From NCBI GenBank assembly GCA_964017185.1, contig OZ024884.1, positions 10,827,548 through 10,891,547 of the forward strand: DNA of 64,000 bases, read 5' to 3'. Source of the DNA: Rugalucina vietnamica (Eukaryota > Mollusca > Bivalvia > Lucinida > Lucinidae). Shown here piece by piece: positions 23,598 through 35,849 of this stretch. The first letter of the stretch is position 1. Every line of letters begins with the position of its first letter. Both the position numbers and the translations under genes were made by a program. The notes beneath the pieces were generated by a model that saw only the letters and a list, made by a program, of their open reading frames with translations, was not told where the DNA came from and ran no database searches.

Positions 23598-23785
23598 AGT
23601 TTGTTTGTTTGTTTGTTTGTTTGTTTGTTTGTTTGTTTGTTTTGAGGCTTAACGTCCCAGTCAATAAATTCAGTCATGTCGGGACGGAGCCAACGCTTCC
23701 TAGGTTTAACCAGTATGTGTCTTGCTCAAGGACACAACACAGTGACGCATGTGGGGATCGAACCCAGGACCTCTCGATTCGGATT
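23598..23785 (-). mobile_element. tRNA-derived SINE, copy 2 (truncated head)
   Basis: Starts on plus with (TTTG)11, then GAGGCTTAACGTCCCAGTC, GTCGGGACGGAGCC, CTTGCTCAAGGACACAACAC and GGGATCGAACCCAGGACC. It stops at CTCTCGATTCGGA, so the far end of the tRNA-like head is missing. Confidence 0.85.
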
Positions 23786-24419
23786 TTTTGTGTACAATGT
23801 AACAGGTTTTGCATCAGTTAGTGGGGACAGTGACCAGATCATAACAACTTGTTATGTAAAGCAATACAACAACCATTCAGACTGAAATCAAGTGGGATAG
23901 CTTGATGGATCTGTCACAGCAGTCTTTAAAATTCTTGTACTACCTATACCGTATGGTGAAAGTGGATGGCCATATGATTTGAACACATAGATTTTACGTT
24001 GGTACCTATGGTTTATATTTCTTAAAGACCTACTTCTGAAGCAGCTAAAAGTGGTACCACTGTTTATTCGGTTACTGACCCCTAATGGTGCAATATGGCC
24101 CTAAGATCAAAGGACTGCCATAATGAGGTGATTATCACATCTCTGCAGGGGGTGATAAAGAGGCCCCTAAAGGATAATACCTGTAGCTTCACTGTTTATT
24201 GATTTTATGGTCCCTAATAACCTGTGCAATAAAAGTGCCTCCCTCTGCAATCAATATTGATTTTTCCTGTTTTGGCCCCTACCTGTTTTCTGAGTCATTG
24301 TCAGGGCACTAGGTTTTCTAATGCCCTGTCCCTTATCTAATAACCCTCAATAGACATGGAAATAGGTCTTTAACATGATTTTTCTTATTGCTTGTTTATA
24401 TTTGTGTATATTAAAGCCA

Positions 24420-24725
24420 CTGCAGAAGCTGAGGGTGAGGTTAGGCACCTGTAAAATCTATTAAAGCGCCCAAGGAATTTCATATTACTCATCGTTCCAA
24501 GGCGATACTTCTGTTGTGGTTCCATTTGTTTTAGGAGTGGAATTGTTGTGCTGTTTGAACCGTATGTACGTTTTCGTATTTTTAGTTAAGTTCGGCTTAC
24601 AGAGTGGCCGCCTATTGGATAATAGCTGCTCACTCGGCTAACGATATGTTTTTTTTTGTATAAGTACCTGATTGTGAATTCATTTTTCACCATCTCGGTT
24701 TTTTCTGTCTGATTGTTCCGTTTCC
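24420..24725 (+). repeat. GATCGTTCCAAGGCG-family repeat (diverged)
   Basis: Has the CACTGCAGAAGCTGAGGGTG leader, CATCGTTCCAAGGCGATAC, and the later GAGTGGCCGCCTATTGG and CACCATCTCGGTTTT blocks. Confidence 0.7.
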
Positions 24726-25022
24726 TGATCATTGCCTATTTTTCCGAATGTCAGTGTCTTTTCATGTTGTCTTTAGATGTAATAAATAGAATGGCTAAGG
24801 AAATAGCCAGGTCATGCCTAACAAATGGGATGTCTTTGGGAATTACGAAAGAAAGTTGTCACGGAAACCCCAAAGGAACCCATTCGAAAGTTCACGTTTT
24901 AAGATATCTGGAAATTGGGATGGCCCTGTCTCACACTGTTTACAATTTGCTTTATCAACTTTATGGAACTGACAATGTCAAACAAGCGTATTCAGATTGC
25001 CTTGTCTATAAACAAGGCAACC

Positions 25023-25258
25023 ACATTAGGAAAACAGGTCCGTGCAATGAATACCCCCAAACCCTCACTTTTATATAGTAAAACTGAGATTTGCAGGTGT
25101 ATACCTATATGTATTTTTCTTATTTTGATCCAAAACATAGATACCCACAATCTATGTTTTGAGCAAAATAAGAAAAATATCATTTTTTTCAATGAAAATT
25201 TTCATTTTTACAACAACAACAAAAAAATCTGTATATTGCATGGGCGCGTTTTCGTGAT
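25023..25258. mobile_element. Hairpin MITE
   Basis: From CATTAGGAAAACAGG to GCATGGGCGCGTTTTCG. The central GAACCGCC hairpin is deleted, leaving ACATAGATACCCACAATC at the join. Confidence 0.75.
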
Positions 25259-25329
25259 GAAAAGACGTCTAATTTTGTCATTTTACAGGAGCTGAGGAAT
25301 CGTGAAAACTTCGATAAAAAGTAAAACTG

Positions 25330-25790
25330 AGCTCCAGAGCAGGGAAACATTAATGAGATAGATGATCGGCCATACCGCGGTTTCGGCTACTCAAGCATCA
25401 CCAGTGATCCTGTAAATCTGGCAAAATGGAGCCAGAGACAATTACTGCAATTTTACAAATTTTAACTAGGATGTCAATACACAGACAGGCAATTCTAAAT
25501 AGAGCCAATCAATTAAAATTGTTCAGATGAATGCATCTAAACTGCGCATAAATTTCTGATTTCTCAGAATTTTATAACTGATCTCAAAGGACCAAAAGGA
25601 AAATATAATATGTACTATGGATGACGTACGGGGATACTTTTTAGGGCCACCACACGGTACAACACCATCTGTAGTAATAACGAATAAGAAGTAAAACTGA
25701 CTTCCTTTAACAGCAAGGAAAACATTAATGAGATAGGGGATTGACCATACTGCGGTTTCGGCTACTCAAGCCTCATGCCGTTCTAAGCAG
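25330..25790 (+). repeat. Local duplication around GCGGTTTCGGCTACTCAAGC
   Basis: The block AAACATTAATGAGATAG...CGGTTTCGGCTACTCAAGC appears at about 25350 and 25727. It is also found inverted at 57840-57880. The interval carries the GATCTCAAAGGACC...GGGCCACCACACGG segment shared with 37265-37345. Confidence 0.65.
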
Positions 25791-25947
25791 TTCTTCTGTT
25801 GCGGTCATATACTAGTAAGTATCTTGGTTTTGTGCCCGTTTAATTTATGTTCCTGTATTTTTATATTGTTCAGTAAAGTTCAGGTGCTTGTGCGGTCACC
25901 TTTTCGGAAAGAACTGATAAATTTTGCATCAACACTTATTTGCCTTG

Positions 25948-26174
25948 TATTACGAAAGCTTGCCCATGCAAAATACAGAGATTTTTTTCATCTGTAAAAA
26001 CTGAAAAATTCACCAGAAAAAAAAAATTTTTATTTTAAATACGTTCGCTATAAACATGTATGTTTTGGATCAAAAAAAAAAAAAGAAAAATTGGCATACC
26101 CCTGCGTACCCCAGTTTTGCTATGTAAAAGTGGGGTTCAAGGGGTAATACATGTCACGGACGTGTTCTCCTGGT
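25948..26174. mobile_element. Hairpin MITE
   Basis: TATTACGAAAGCTTGCCC end, ATGTTTTGGATC block, CCCCAGTTTTGCTATG block and CACGGACGTGTTCTCCTGG end. The central hairpin is missing. It runs into the minisatellite at 26165. Confidence 0.7.
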
Positions 26175-26415
26175 GTTTTAAAGGGGTGGAAATGTTTTCT
26201 TGATGGGGGGGGGGGAAATATGTTTTCTTGATGGTTTTCAGGGGTGGGAATATGTTTTCTTGATGGTTTTCAGGGGTGGGAATATGTTTTCTTGATGGTT
26301 TTAAGGGGTGGAAATATCTTTTCTTGGTGGTTTTAAGGGGTGAAAATATGTTTTCTTGATGGTTTAAGGGGTGGAAATATGTTTTCTTGATGGATTTAAG
26401 TGGTGGAAATATAGC
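26165..26415 (+). repeat. About 31-bp minisatellite, 7-8 units
   Basis: Repeating unit GTTTTCTTGATGGTTTTAAGG-GGTGGAAATAT with small changes. The first unit grades into the hairpin-MITE terminus (GTGTTCTCCTGGTGTTTTAA). Confidence 0.9.
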
Positions 26416-26691
26416 TGTATTTGCACAGGTTCCAAGTCGTTGTTTACATCTTACTGATGCTGCCATGTTTTAGGTTTTACCGTGCAGCACATCTGTTTGT
26501 ACACGTCTCAGATGCGAGGACTCAAAAGACATTTTATGTAAGCCGATCATATTGGTCTCATCCCACGCCATATCGTGATTTTCTGAGCTTTAAATAACAG
26601 TGAACTGTTTATTCTGCTATTTTTCCTCAAATAATATCGTACCACATAGACAGATAGCGAAGAAAGAAGAAGAGCAAAGTAAAACTAACAG

Positions 26692-26976
26692 GCCATTCCA
26701 TGCAATATACAGAGATTTTTTTCAGTTGTAAAAAATGAAATTTTTCGGTAGAAAATTTTTGATATGTTTCTTATTTTTGTTCAAAACATAAATTGTGGGT
26801 ACAAAGATTATGGGTACACGTTAGAACCGCCTCGCCAAGGCGGTTCTAACGAGTACCGACAATCTATGTTTTGAATCAAAAATAATAGAAATAGGTATAC
26901 CTTTACAAACCCCAGTTTTGCTATATAAAAGTGGGTTTTGCGTGGGTATACATTTCACGGACATGTTTTCCTGATG
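26692..26976. mobile_element. Hairpin MITE, well preserved
   Basis: Contains the full order: CCATGCAATATACAGAG, AAAACATAAATTGTGGG, GAACCGCCTCGCCAAGGCGG, CAATCTATGTTTTGAATC, CCCCAGTTTTGCTATATAAA and CACGGACATGTTTTCCTGATG. Confidence 0.85.
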
Positions 26977-27059
26977 ATAGAAACTGTACAATCAGATTTT
27001 AAATCGCGTGCGAGACACCAGACGAGAAAGAAAGTAGAGCGCAAAACATCACAAAACAT

Positions 27060-27230
27060 TTATCAACATGTTTATGGAAAGTTCACCCCTTGAACCCCAC
27101 CTTTATATAGAAAAACTGGGGTTTGCAGGGGTATACTTATTTTTCTTATTTTTGATCTAAAACATAGATTGTGGATATTCGTTAGAACCGCCTCGCGAAG
27201 GCGGTTCTAACGTGTACCCACAATCAATGA
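27060..27230. mobile_element. Hairpin MITE, truncated
   Basis: ACCCCACCTTTATATAG, ACTGGGGTTTGCAGGGG and the centre GAACCGCCTCGCGAAGGCGG are present. It is cut off after ACCCACAATCAATG by the adjoining repeat. Confidence 0.75.
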
Positions 27231-27234
27231 AACT

Positions 27235-27545
27235 AAATTTAAAAACTTAATTAACAATCAGGTACTTATACCATGAAAACATATCGTAAGCCGAATGAGC
27301 AGCTATTTTCCTAATAGGTGGCCACTCAGTTACCTAAACTTAACTAAAAAATATTATAACATACATAAGGCGCCAACAGCACAAACATTTTAAACACCAA
27401 GACATATAACAATAAGAACCATTAGAGAAGTATTGCCTTAGAACGATCAGTAATATAAACTTACTGGCGGATTTAAATCAATTTAACAGGTACCTAACCT
27501 CACCCTAAGCTTCTACAGTGGTTCACAACATTTAGTTAGTTGTGG
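27235..27545 (-). repeat. GATCGTTCCAAGGCG-family repeat, minus
   Basis: Reverse complement of the family: TAACAATCAGGTACTTATACC, AATGAGCAGCTATTTTCC, GGTGGCCACTCAGTTACC, TAGAACGATCAGTAA and CACCCTAAGCTTCTACAGTGG. Confidence 0.8.
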
Positions 27546-27599
27546 TGAATCTCTAGCTAGTCAATGAATCATCATGGACAAACAAATAAATCATGATAA

Positions 27600-27800
27600 G
27601 TAAAATATTATGGTTTGATCCTTTGGAAGCAGTAAAACATTCAAAGGGAGATAGCATGGACTATATTGCGCAATTTACGGTAATGAACCCCCATCTGTAG
27701 CCCTTTTTAAACCGACAACGAAAGCCAGAGTATAGTGTTTCAATTTCGAGAATTAATACGAGTCTACATCAAAGACACATTCCTAAATCAGCTGGGGATT
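27600..27800 (+). repeat. Dispersed repeat shared with 37011-37205
   Basis: Shared ordered blocks: GTTTGATCCTTTGGAAGCA, AAAACATTCAAAGG, GATAGCATG, AACGAAAGCCAGA and CAAAGACACATTCCTAAA. Confidence 0.8.
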
Positions 27801-27804
27801 ACTC

Positions 27805-27880
27805 AATCTGTGAGTCCTCGTTTTTGATTCATCATAAATACCATGAAGAGGACTCACAGATTGAGTAAGCTGCCCGACGA
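27805..27880. repeat. Short inverted repeat
   Basis: ACTCAATCTGTGAGTCCTC and GAGGACTCACAGATTGAGT are exact complements separated by about 30 bp. They can form a strong hairpin. Confidence 0.85.
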
Positions 27881-29100
27881 TGGCGATCCCTGGGCGCCAA
27901 ATAACCTACTTACTCTGGAGGAAAAGAAAAACGGCTGGCCAAGCAACAGACAAGAAGCTCCGGCCCCAACCAACTAAAATGATTAGCTTTATGTCGGGAT
28001 CATCAAAGAGTCTGGTGCCCGACCCACCGGCGTGCAATTAAAGAAGGCAGCATAGTTATCAACCATGACTGGGTTAAAAACTAAGCATGCAGACTGTCGC
28101 ATAACATTCAAGTTATATCCTATTTAACCAGAGTCTCTAAGCATGCTGTATTTTGCATGGCATTCGTGTTGTAGCCGATTATTTTATATCCGTTGGTATT
28201 CTTTTTAAGTATGAAGAAAAAGTTTACTCACTTAACATTTTGATTACTGTAATTAGTGAAGTTAACAGAACCGAAACCAAACTAACTTTCTGTAATATCC
28301 TTGCTGATCTCAAAGAAAAAAGATAATCAGCATAGTGACTGTATACTAGATGTAGAAGGAGGACTTGTACCGCGCGACACAACCTGAGCCACATCACATG
28401 TAGCAACAAATAAAACACGGTAAAAGAACGGTTTTCATTATATCATTATCATAATGTCGTGATATAGACTAAACAGTTATTAAAAAAACATCGCTTTAAG
28501 TACAGCGGTACAAATCCATCCTCAATAACAGAACATGTTACAATTCTGAATAATTTCCCAGCATGATACATGGAAATCTACTAGGAATCATTAATATATC
28601 TGATTACAAAGGCATGCTAATGAATAATGATAGAGGATATTCGGTGCAATGGCCGTAAAATTTGATACCATCCCATGTGAATCTTTGCTGTTGCTGATCC
28701 TTGTAAACAGAATAATTCCTGATCTGTCTCGTTTAAACACCAGGGGTGATCTAGACCAAGTTCGTGAAGTAAGAAAAGAAACTCCAGGAATTCATATAAG
28801 CTCAAAAGAGACACAGATGCGAACGAAAGGGCAAATCATGACGTCGCAAAAAATTGAATGCACTAATGGAGAGTAAGACTGCAGATAGCTATCTAGTATC
28901 AACCAAAACAAAGCTTCCATTTAGGAACTCAATACGAACAAGAGTGGTACGAAGAAAGCGATGATGGCTCCCATGGGGATTCCACGCTGCTTTAAAAAGG
29001 GAAACACTTTAAAAATGCTGTATTATATTAAGGTGTCTCGATACCAATTTTTGTTAATAAATTAGTCGATTATTTTAAGACATATTAAGATATAGGTAGA
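27881..29100. other. No gene recognised
   Basis: A 75-codon plus frame at 28649-28876 has no recognisable domain. Part of it (28800-28880) resembles 62155-62225, so it is probably repeat-derived. Confidence 0.4.
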
Positions 29101-29162
29101 ATGCTACAAAAAAGCAAAAGAATTGTGGGGGTATCCATGCTTTTTAAAAAGTTATCGATTTT

Positions 29163-29163
<1 letters not shown>

Positions 29164-29209
<46 letters not shown>
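29164..29209 (+). repeat. Poly-A run (46)
   Basis: Uninterrupted A tract; slippage or a retroposon tail without an identifiable body. Confidence 0.9.
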
Positions 29210-29210
<1 letters not shown>

Positions 29211-29556
29211 AGCAAACAGCAAAATAGACTTTTTTTTAAACATTTTCAATTTCAGTTTTCACGAAATAGATCTAACACACGTCAACAAAATATGTTTTAT
29301 ACTGTAAATATATTCACAAATAACAAAATTGAAAGGTAAAAATAAAAAATACATTCTGGGGCAAAAATACATTTTTTTTTCATAATTGTCTAGTTCATCT
29401 CCGAGAATATACTTACAATGACAAAAAAATGATTTTTGAAAAAGGAAATGATTATCAAATAAAATAATGTATAAATTGATAGGTCTTTCCACGCTTTTTA
29501 AGCTGCTATAAGCATTTCCCCACATCCACCTCTTACAAAGATGCATATCCTGGCGT

Positions 29557-29836
29557 CATCAGGAAAACATGTCCGTGAAATACATACCCCCTTATACCCC
29601 TCTTTTATATAGCAAAACTGGGGTATGCAGGGGTATACCTATTTTTCTTATTTTTGCTCCAAAACATAGATTGTGGGTACTCATTAGAACCGCCTCGCCG
29701 AGGCGGTTCTAACGTGTACCCACAGTCTATGTTTTGAGCAAAAATAAAAAAAATAAAAAAAAAGATTCTACTGAAAACTTTCAATTTTTACAACCTAAAA
29801 ATCTCTGTATATTGCATGGGTGTGTTTTCGTAATAC
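29557..29836. mobile_element. Hairpin MITE, reference-quality copy
   Basis: Runs from CATCAGGAAAACATGTCCG to GGGTGTGTTTTCGTAATA. The centre is GAACCGCCTCGCCGAGGCGG followed by the mirrored CATAGATTGTGGGTACTC and GTGTACCCACAGTCTATG blocks. This copy best shows the layout of the whole family. Confidence 0.88.
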
Positions 29837-30361
29837 TGTAAAATCAAACCTCATAAAAACTATTTTTTTTTAATAATTTTTAAAGCATGTGATATATGGA
29901 TGTTGAGAATAGAAAATTGCCAATGTGACTATACCAATATAATTAAATTCTGATAAATATTAGATGAGATACAAGTCCCAAACCACCACTTACCACGTAC
30001 ATCGCGATCATATAGTACCGACCATCAGTATGCTGTAGTAACTTTTCTTAAAAGCTTTATCTTCAACCTAAAAAAAATTATTTCCCTTTCAATACCGGCT
30101 GGATCTGAGTAAGAAGAGGCCTTCTAGTTTAAGAATTTAAAACATCTGTTTAATTATTAATATTTTAATTAAAAATATCAAAGCGCAAGCAATTTCGATT
30201 CATTTTACATTTTTCCATTCTACTTGCTTCTTCTATTAATGGCATATGCAAATTATGCGTCTACCATATGATTTTCATCACAATCTATGTTGTCTATATT
30301 AGATCATCCAAATTTCACCAGAACCAAATAACGATAAATCTTGCTTTTTGAGCTCTTTACA

Positions 30362-30364
<3 letters not shown>

Positions 30365-30397
<33 letters not shown>
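30365..30397 (+). repeat. Poly-T run (33)
   Basis: Uninterrupted T tract. Confidence 0.9.
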
Positions 30398-30400
<3 letters not shown>

Positions 30401-30568
30401 ATCAAAACCCCTTATTTGAGAAAAAAAAATCGCAAGCAGCGCTTTTTTAAAAGACAATTCATTCTTTAATCCGATTAATAATTGGTCAAATTAATGGTCA
30501 AATTGTGTATAAGGATGCAATGGACGCACCGATTTCACAAAGCATTCACAGCATTTGCAGTACCGTTC

Positions 30569-30692
30569 TGTCCTTGAGCATGTCACATTAACTCCCCATA
30601 ACACTGGTTAAAATCCAGGAAGCGGTGGCTCCGTCCCGACATGACTGAAAAATTGTTGGCTGGGACGATAAACCTCAATTCAAACAGATAAA
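30569..30692 (+). mobile_element. SINE 3' half
   Basis: TCCTTGAGCATGTCACATTAA, GGCTCCGTCCCGACATGACTG, TTGTTGGCTGGGACG and an AAACAGATAAAC tail. The tRNA-like head is absent. Confidence 0.8.
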
Positions 30693-31385
30693 CAAAATAA
30701 AATGACAACACTCATCTATATAAGTATGAGTATATATTTATACCACTCAGACTCCGCTTAAACCAACTATTTTTATTTGCTCTCAAATGTTCTTCTTTGA
30801 TTTGATTTATCACTGCAGACATTTCTGAGTATCGAACACTTAATGTAGAAATAAAACTAGACTACTTCACCGGAAATAAAACTAGAATATTTCACTTGCA
30901 TGTAGACCTATAAATTCAAGTAAATACACTGGGTTGTCTGAAAGGTTGAGTTCTGACGAAGTTTTTCGTCTGGTAATAACTGGTAATATTAGTTTTGACC
31001 TACCCAATTTGGCCCTATACAGACTCTCCAGCTATGCTGCAAAACAAATTGTTGCGTTTAGATAACCTTGCTAATTGTAGTTCCATAAATAGTGTACAAG
31101 GATGTGTCATAAGAGCTGATAAAACTAGAAGCAACAATAAGACTGAATAAATCTTGACATGACTTCTGTATTAGTAGCATTTATCTTCAGTGCCATCAAT
31201 TATGCTATAAGCATGGTTATTCTAAAACTATATGTTTAAGCAAGATAAGAAATTCCGTACTCGTGACTGACTTATGACCAGACAGTACTTACATTTGAAT
31301 ATTCTTCGCTGGTCGATATAAGATTAATGTATTGCTGAATTGTTTTATGCTCTCCGAGAAGAAAAGACACCACTCAGTCACTTAT

Positions 31386-31485
31386 CGACACACACACTCA
31401 CTTCCTGACGCACACACTCACTTATTGACACACACACACGCGCGCGCATGCACGCACGCAGAGAGAGAGAGAGAGAGAGAGCAAA
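31386..31485 (+). repeat. Compound (CA)n-(CG)n-(GA)n microsatellite
   Basis: ACACACTCACTT repeats, then CACACACACGCGCGCGCATG, then about 11 GA units. Confidence 0.9.
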
Positions 31486-31964
31486 GAGTTTTGAAGCCCA
31501 GTAATGTTAAAAATTTTATAAGAAATCGATCGCACGGAGTATGGGCAAACTGAGTAGACAATTGCTCCTAGCCGTGCTATATAATCAAATGAACGTCACA
31601 GTAGCAGCGTCCAAGTCCGTGCAATTAATAGAATTGATATATTTTGTTGTTGGAATATAGCATAAATGGCTTTTCTGTTCTCGCTTATTTCCAATCCTTA
31701 TGGTTCAGTTTCAATCCCATTATTGTTTTCTCATTAGAAACATGACATAGAAGTCAAACAAAAGATTTTAGGTCTTTTAGATATTAGCCTGAACGCATAT
31801 AACATGGTTATTTCAGCATGAAACTGTAAACATATGACATTTATAAGTCTAAGAATCAGAGTGCAAAAGAACAGAGAGCCTCCACTAATAAAAAGACGTC
31901 CAATCCACGCTAATGAAATATCGCACAAGTTACAATTTTCCACATAATGTATTGTGTCAGCTAG

Positions 31965-32072
31965 CCCAGCGGGCACATGACGTCATAATGACGTCATATC
32001 AACGTCGATGCGACGTAATGACGTTGCATCGACGTAGATCTGACGTCATTATGACTTCATATGCCTGCTGGG
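31965..32072. mobile_element. 108-bp palindromic element of TGACGTCA/CGACGT motifs
   Basis: Ends CCCAGCGGGCA and TGCCTGCTGGG are near-perfect inverted repeats. The interior is a chain of GACGTC, AACGTCGATGCGACG and CATCGACG motifs that folds on itself. Similar CCCAGC...GCTGGG foldbacks occur in many invertebrates. The target duplication is not clear. Confidence 0.8.
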
Positions 32073-32499
32073 AGATACACTCCAAAAGGAGTTTTGCCAT
32101 CAACACATACTGTCTGACTTTTAATGCACCAGGCAGATACTATTTTTATATATATAGTATGCAAAATACCTCACGAATATTTGTAATTAGGATAAATAGA
32201 TTCTAGAATATGTGTATATATAAATTGTGGTACATGCAATATGCTTGGAGGGTAAAATACCATACCTCTGCGTTTCAACATAAAAGTACCGGGCTCAAAG
32301 AAACTAGGGAAACAAACTATCATTGAGAAAATAAAAGTTGGGTTTTCTATCAAATCACTACTCATTAAATGACAAATAGGCATGTGACGGTGCGTCCCAG
32401 ATGATTTTTGTGGTCATTATCGTATTTTTATCATTTTTGTTGCAACACCTATAAATCAAACGTCGAGTGATCTAATGTGATCAAAATTGTCTCTATATT

Positions 32500-32720
32500 C
32501 AGATAAAATGTTGCCATGATAACAATTACTCAATCATTTCTCAAGGGAGATATCATTATACAGGCGTCAGTTGTCAGAAATATTTATAGCCTATACTAAT
32601 GGATGGTCACTAAGATACATAGAAATGCAAATAAAATTTTCTGATGAAATTTCTTTATAAAACATGCTTTAATGCATTATTGCAGCCATTAAACCTATTA
32701 AGCTACATTTATGTTGTCTA
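32500..32720 (+). repeat. Dispersed repeat shared with 39575-39800
   Basis: Common blocks AATGTTGCCAT, ATTATACAG-CGTCA, TACTAATGGATGGTC, AAACATGCTTT and GCATTATTGCA. Confidence 0.75.
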
Positions 32721-33485
32721 CATTTAACTCTCATTACCAGTCACTATTCAGGAAAATAATCCACTGCTTGTTAGACCAATGTTTCTTAATCATGCATTAG
32801 TATACGCATTAACCGACTTATTATCATGGAATGTCCTCTACAATTAAAAAAAGCAAGGTACAACTGACACATTTTTTCTGATGAACCAAATTGCTTTCTC
32901 TTATTACTTCAGTGCAAAATGATGAGTGCTGTATACCTAAAGTACTTTGACCGTGCCGCTTGAACTCAAGTGATGAAGTTTTGTAAACACGGTAAAAGGG
33001 GTACCCATTTGGTTTACATATTTTTCCAGAGCCATGTGAAGCACGTGGTCATATATTGTTTACCGGCATAGAGTTGCTTTTAAGCAGTCCGATCAAGAAA
33101 TGCATATCTATGTCAGAGGTTAAGCGACACGGTCAAAGTATTTCACCTACAAGTCATTTTAGTTATTGACAACATGACAGTACTCGCAATAATCTTCAAG
33201 TCTAATGAACTTTAAATTTTGACCATCAAAGACGTCGACAGATCTCTATCATACTGTACAGTCATACTTGCAGGGTGTGGAATTCAGACTATTATGATGT
33301 TATTTCGTGTAAATAAAGTGCGTGTTGAATTCTTTTTCTTTTATATTCTTTTCATTGTTGCCTCGTGAGGAAATGTTATGAAATCATGCAAAAACAACTT
33401 GATTATGTCACATCGACATGAAACTCCATGAGAACGTAAATAACTTTTTATAGTTTGTGTTCCAAACATATATATTTTGCTAATA

Positions 33486-34504
33486 CGAGGGGAAAGCAAA
33501 AAGTTCGTGGACTTTGTCAATAAAAACAAAAGCACATATGCGATTTCTCTGAAATTACCGTATGTTTGCGATCAATGTAATACAAACAAGCATAGAAAGT
33601 TTCAGACAAATCGCTTGATAAACGTGGTTTCTATGGCAATTTGTTTGATGCGTGTTAGCGGTACCCGGAGCACGCCAAGACGTTAACGTCATTTGCCAAC
33701 GGGTTTTCTGTATACGCTGGCCGAGTCAAAAGTTCCTATAAAAACATTATTTCTCATTCTACTTCAAGCAAATTTTCATATATTTATTCCCCATACGTGA
33801 AGGATTACAGTAGCAAGTTTAAGGCAAATCGCTAGAAAAATTTAGTTTTTATGACAATTTCTGCGACAGACGCTAGGATTATACGGGGCATGCCATGACG
33901 TTAAAGTTGTTCGCATAGAAATTTGTGCTTACTTGTTAATTTTAACAGCTATTTCGTTGTGACTAACACTTTGCACATCATTGAACACTGTTGTATGCTT
34001 CAGTTCTGATGTGTCTCTAGCTGTTTGTAACAAATCAGACGTTTCTGTAGGTTTTATTCGGAAGTCTCGCACAAATTATATCGATGTGCAAGTTTCCGCC
34101 ATTTACCAGTAACGTCATTTTTACTAAATTTTTGCTTAGACTTGTCTTTCAAAAAGTGTCGCTGTGCCGTTGTCTTTCGAATGCGAGAACTGCAATTTCA
34201 CATTTCAAGCCGAATTACATCAATATCAATATTTCCATAATTTAAGGAGATTTAGAAATGACATTTTTTAAAAACGTTTTTAAATTTATTAACACGTAAA
34301 CAGAGATTTTACGGCGTGCTCCGGGGTAGCAAACCCCACGTGTTTGTCGATGTAATTTGACCAATCAAAAATAAGCTTCGACAAATAACATTTTACATGA
34401 ATGTCGAAAATAGACCATTATTACACTTGTGAAAATACGAAAACAATCGGACGCCAATTATAAAAGTTATTAAGAAAGTCCACGAACTTTTTGCTTTCCC
34501 CTCG
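33486..34504. mobile_element. Mariner-like nonautonomous element, 1.02 kb
   Basis: Terminal repeats CGAGGGGAAAGCAAAAAGTT (first 20 of 30 perfect bp) are flanked by TA on both sides (33484-33485 and 34505-34506). The sequence is close to mariner ITRs, which commonly have a CGAGGGG...AAAAGTTC core. No transposase frame remains. The interior has a diverged direct repeat (33590-33690 against 33815-33910, both holding AAATCGCT and a GACGTTAA block) and an inverted match to it near 34305-34330 (GGCGTGCTCCGGGGTA). Confidence 0.9.
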
Positions 34505-34919
34505 TACATACACTTATTTGATGGATGTATTATCTTTAAAGTGAGTTGTTAATTTGCTTCTATCATTCACCAGAGGATTTCAGAATAGTTCCCCCATGTT
34601 TTGGTTAAAATTTCCAATAATGTGTCTGGTCAACTTTATAAACTTAAAACGACACATGGAGTTCACCACAAACCAATAAAGAATCATACAAGCACAAACA
34701 TTTCTTAAAGTACGTACGTTCTGGTCGGTTCTAGATAAAATAATACGACGCCACAAGAATATTTGAAAAGTCAATTTATATTTTTGAATTCGATAAAATG
34801 TTAAATATTACCACAAAAGCGTCTATTAAATCGACCTTGGGCACTGAAAAATAAACTTAGATAAGGGGATATTCTTGTCTGCTGGTTGAAAAAACTAGCT
34901 CATGGACTCAGCTAATATG

Positions 34920-35175
34920 CAGACGAGTGCAACAAAGGGGCAGCAGGAAGCGCAGTGGCCTTGCGGGGGACTGCATGACTCCGTCTAGAGAAGGCTAGGA
35001 CACGAAACATATCTCTGCTGGTTTGCTTAGAGCCACGCTACCAATGTTTGTTCATGCAATGATTAACTATCTTTATTGAAGCAATATTAGAGGTCTTTGT
35101 CCCAATGGCAAAGCGAAGGAGTGCAGGACTCCGGCGAGAGAAGGCTAGGACACGAAACATATCTCTGCTGGATTG
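34920..35175 (+). repeat. Local tandem duplication
   Basis: The block AGAGAAGGCTAGGACACGAA-ACATATCTCTGCTGG-TTGCTTA-AGCCACGC occurs at 34986 and 35130. Confidence 0.85.
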
Positions 35176-35339
35176 CTTACAGCCACGCCTATATTTCAAT
35201 TTCAGTCCTATTATTGTTTTGTTATACGAAACATGACATATAACTCAAACAGAAGATTCTGGGTCTTAAGTTATTAGCATAAAAGCATACGTCATGGTTA
35301 AATCAGAATTATCTGATAAAATGTTGCCATTCAAGATAT

Positions 35340-35572
35340 GAGCCGCCTTGTGGGAAAACCAACAATGTGATTTCCGAACAGGTCCGACACAAACCGGCCT
35401 GTACAAGCAAAGAAAAGAGCTAGACGCTTGAAATTTCGAATTTAGGAAGAAAAGGAAGTGTACTATCCGTGTAGCGAAAACACAGGCGCTGATCAGCTTC
35501 GCGGTTACCGCGAAGCTGATCTGCGTCTTTGTTTCGCATATGCAGATTGTTGGTTTTCTCATGAGGAGGCTC
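35340..35572. mobile_element. GAGCC-family MITE
   Basis: GAGCCGCCTTGTGGGAAAAC to CTCATGAGGAGGCTC, with ATAT on both sides. The perfect centre is GATCAGCTTCGCGG-TTA-CCGCGAAGCTGATC (35491-35521). Confidence 0.88.
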
Positions 35573-35849
35573 ATATCTGACATGTGAATAAGAGCAATAA
35601 ATGACTTTTAAGATAGGATTAGATTTCTTGTTAAAGACAAGTTCTTGGTTGAGACCACAGCAAACATATGACAGTCGGTACTCTAAGCAATCAGACATTC
35701 GATACAATTGAGAAAAAAGAGCAAAATACAGAGAGCTCATCCAACAGATTCAGCAACGAGGTAGTCTTGATTATCACGAAGGACGTGGATCAAAATTTTC
35801 TAAAATGTAAAAAATCAGCCCAAAAGCAAGTACCGCATGATATCATGAC

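Noticed and set aside
24713-25295. 121- and 126-codon frames
   Set aside because: They overlap each other and run into a hairpin MITE; no domain recognised.
26137-26466. 109-codon minus frame with Pro/Lys repeats
   Set aside because: It is a translation of the 31-bp minisatellite.
28649-28876. 75-codon plus frame
   Set aside because: No motif. Partial similarity to 62155-62225 suggests repeat origin.
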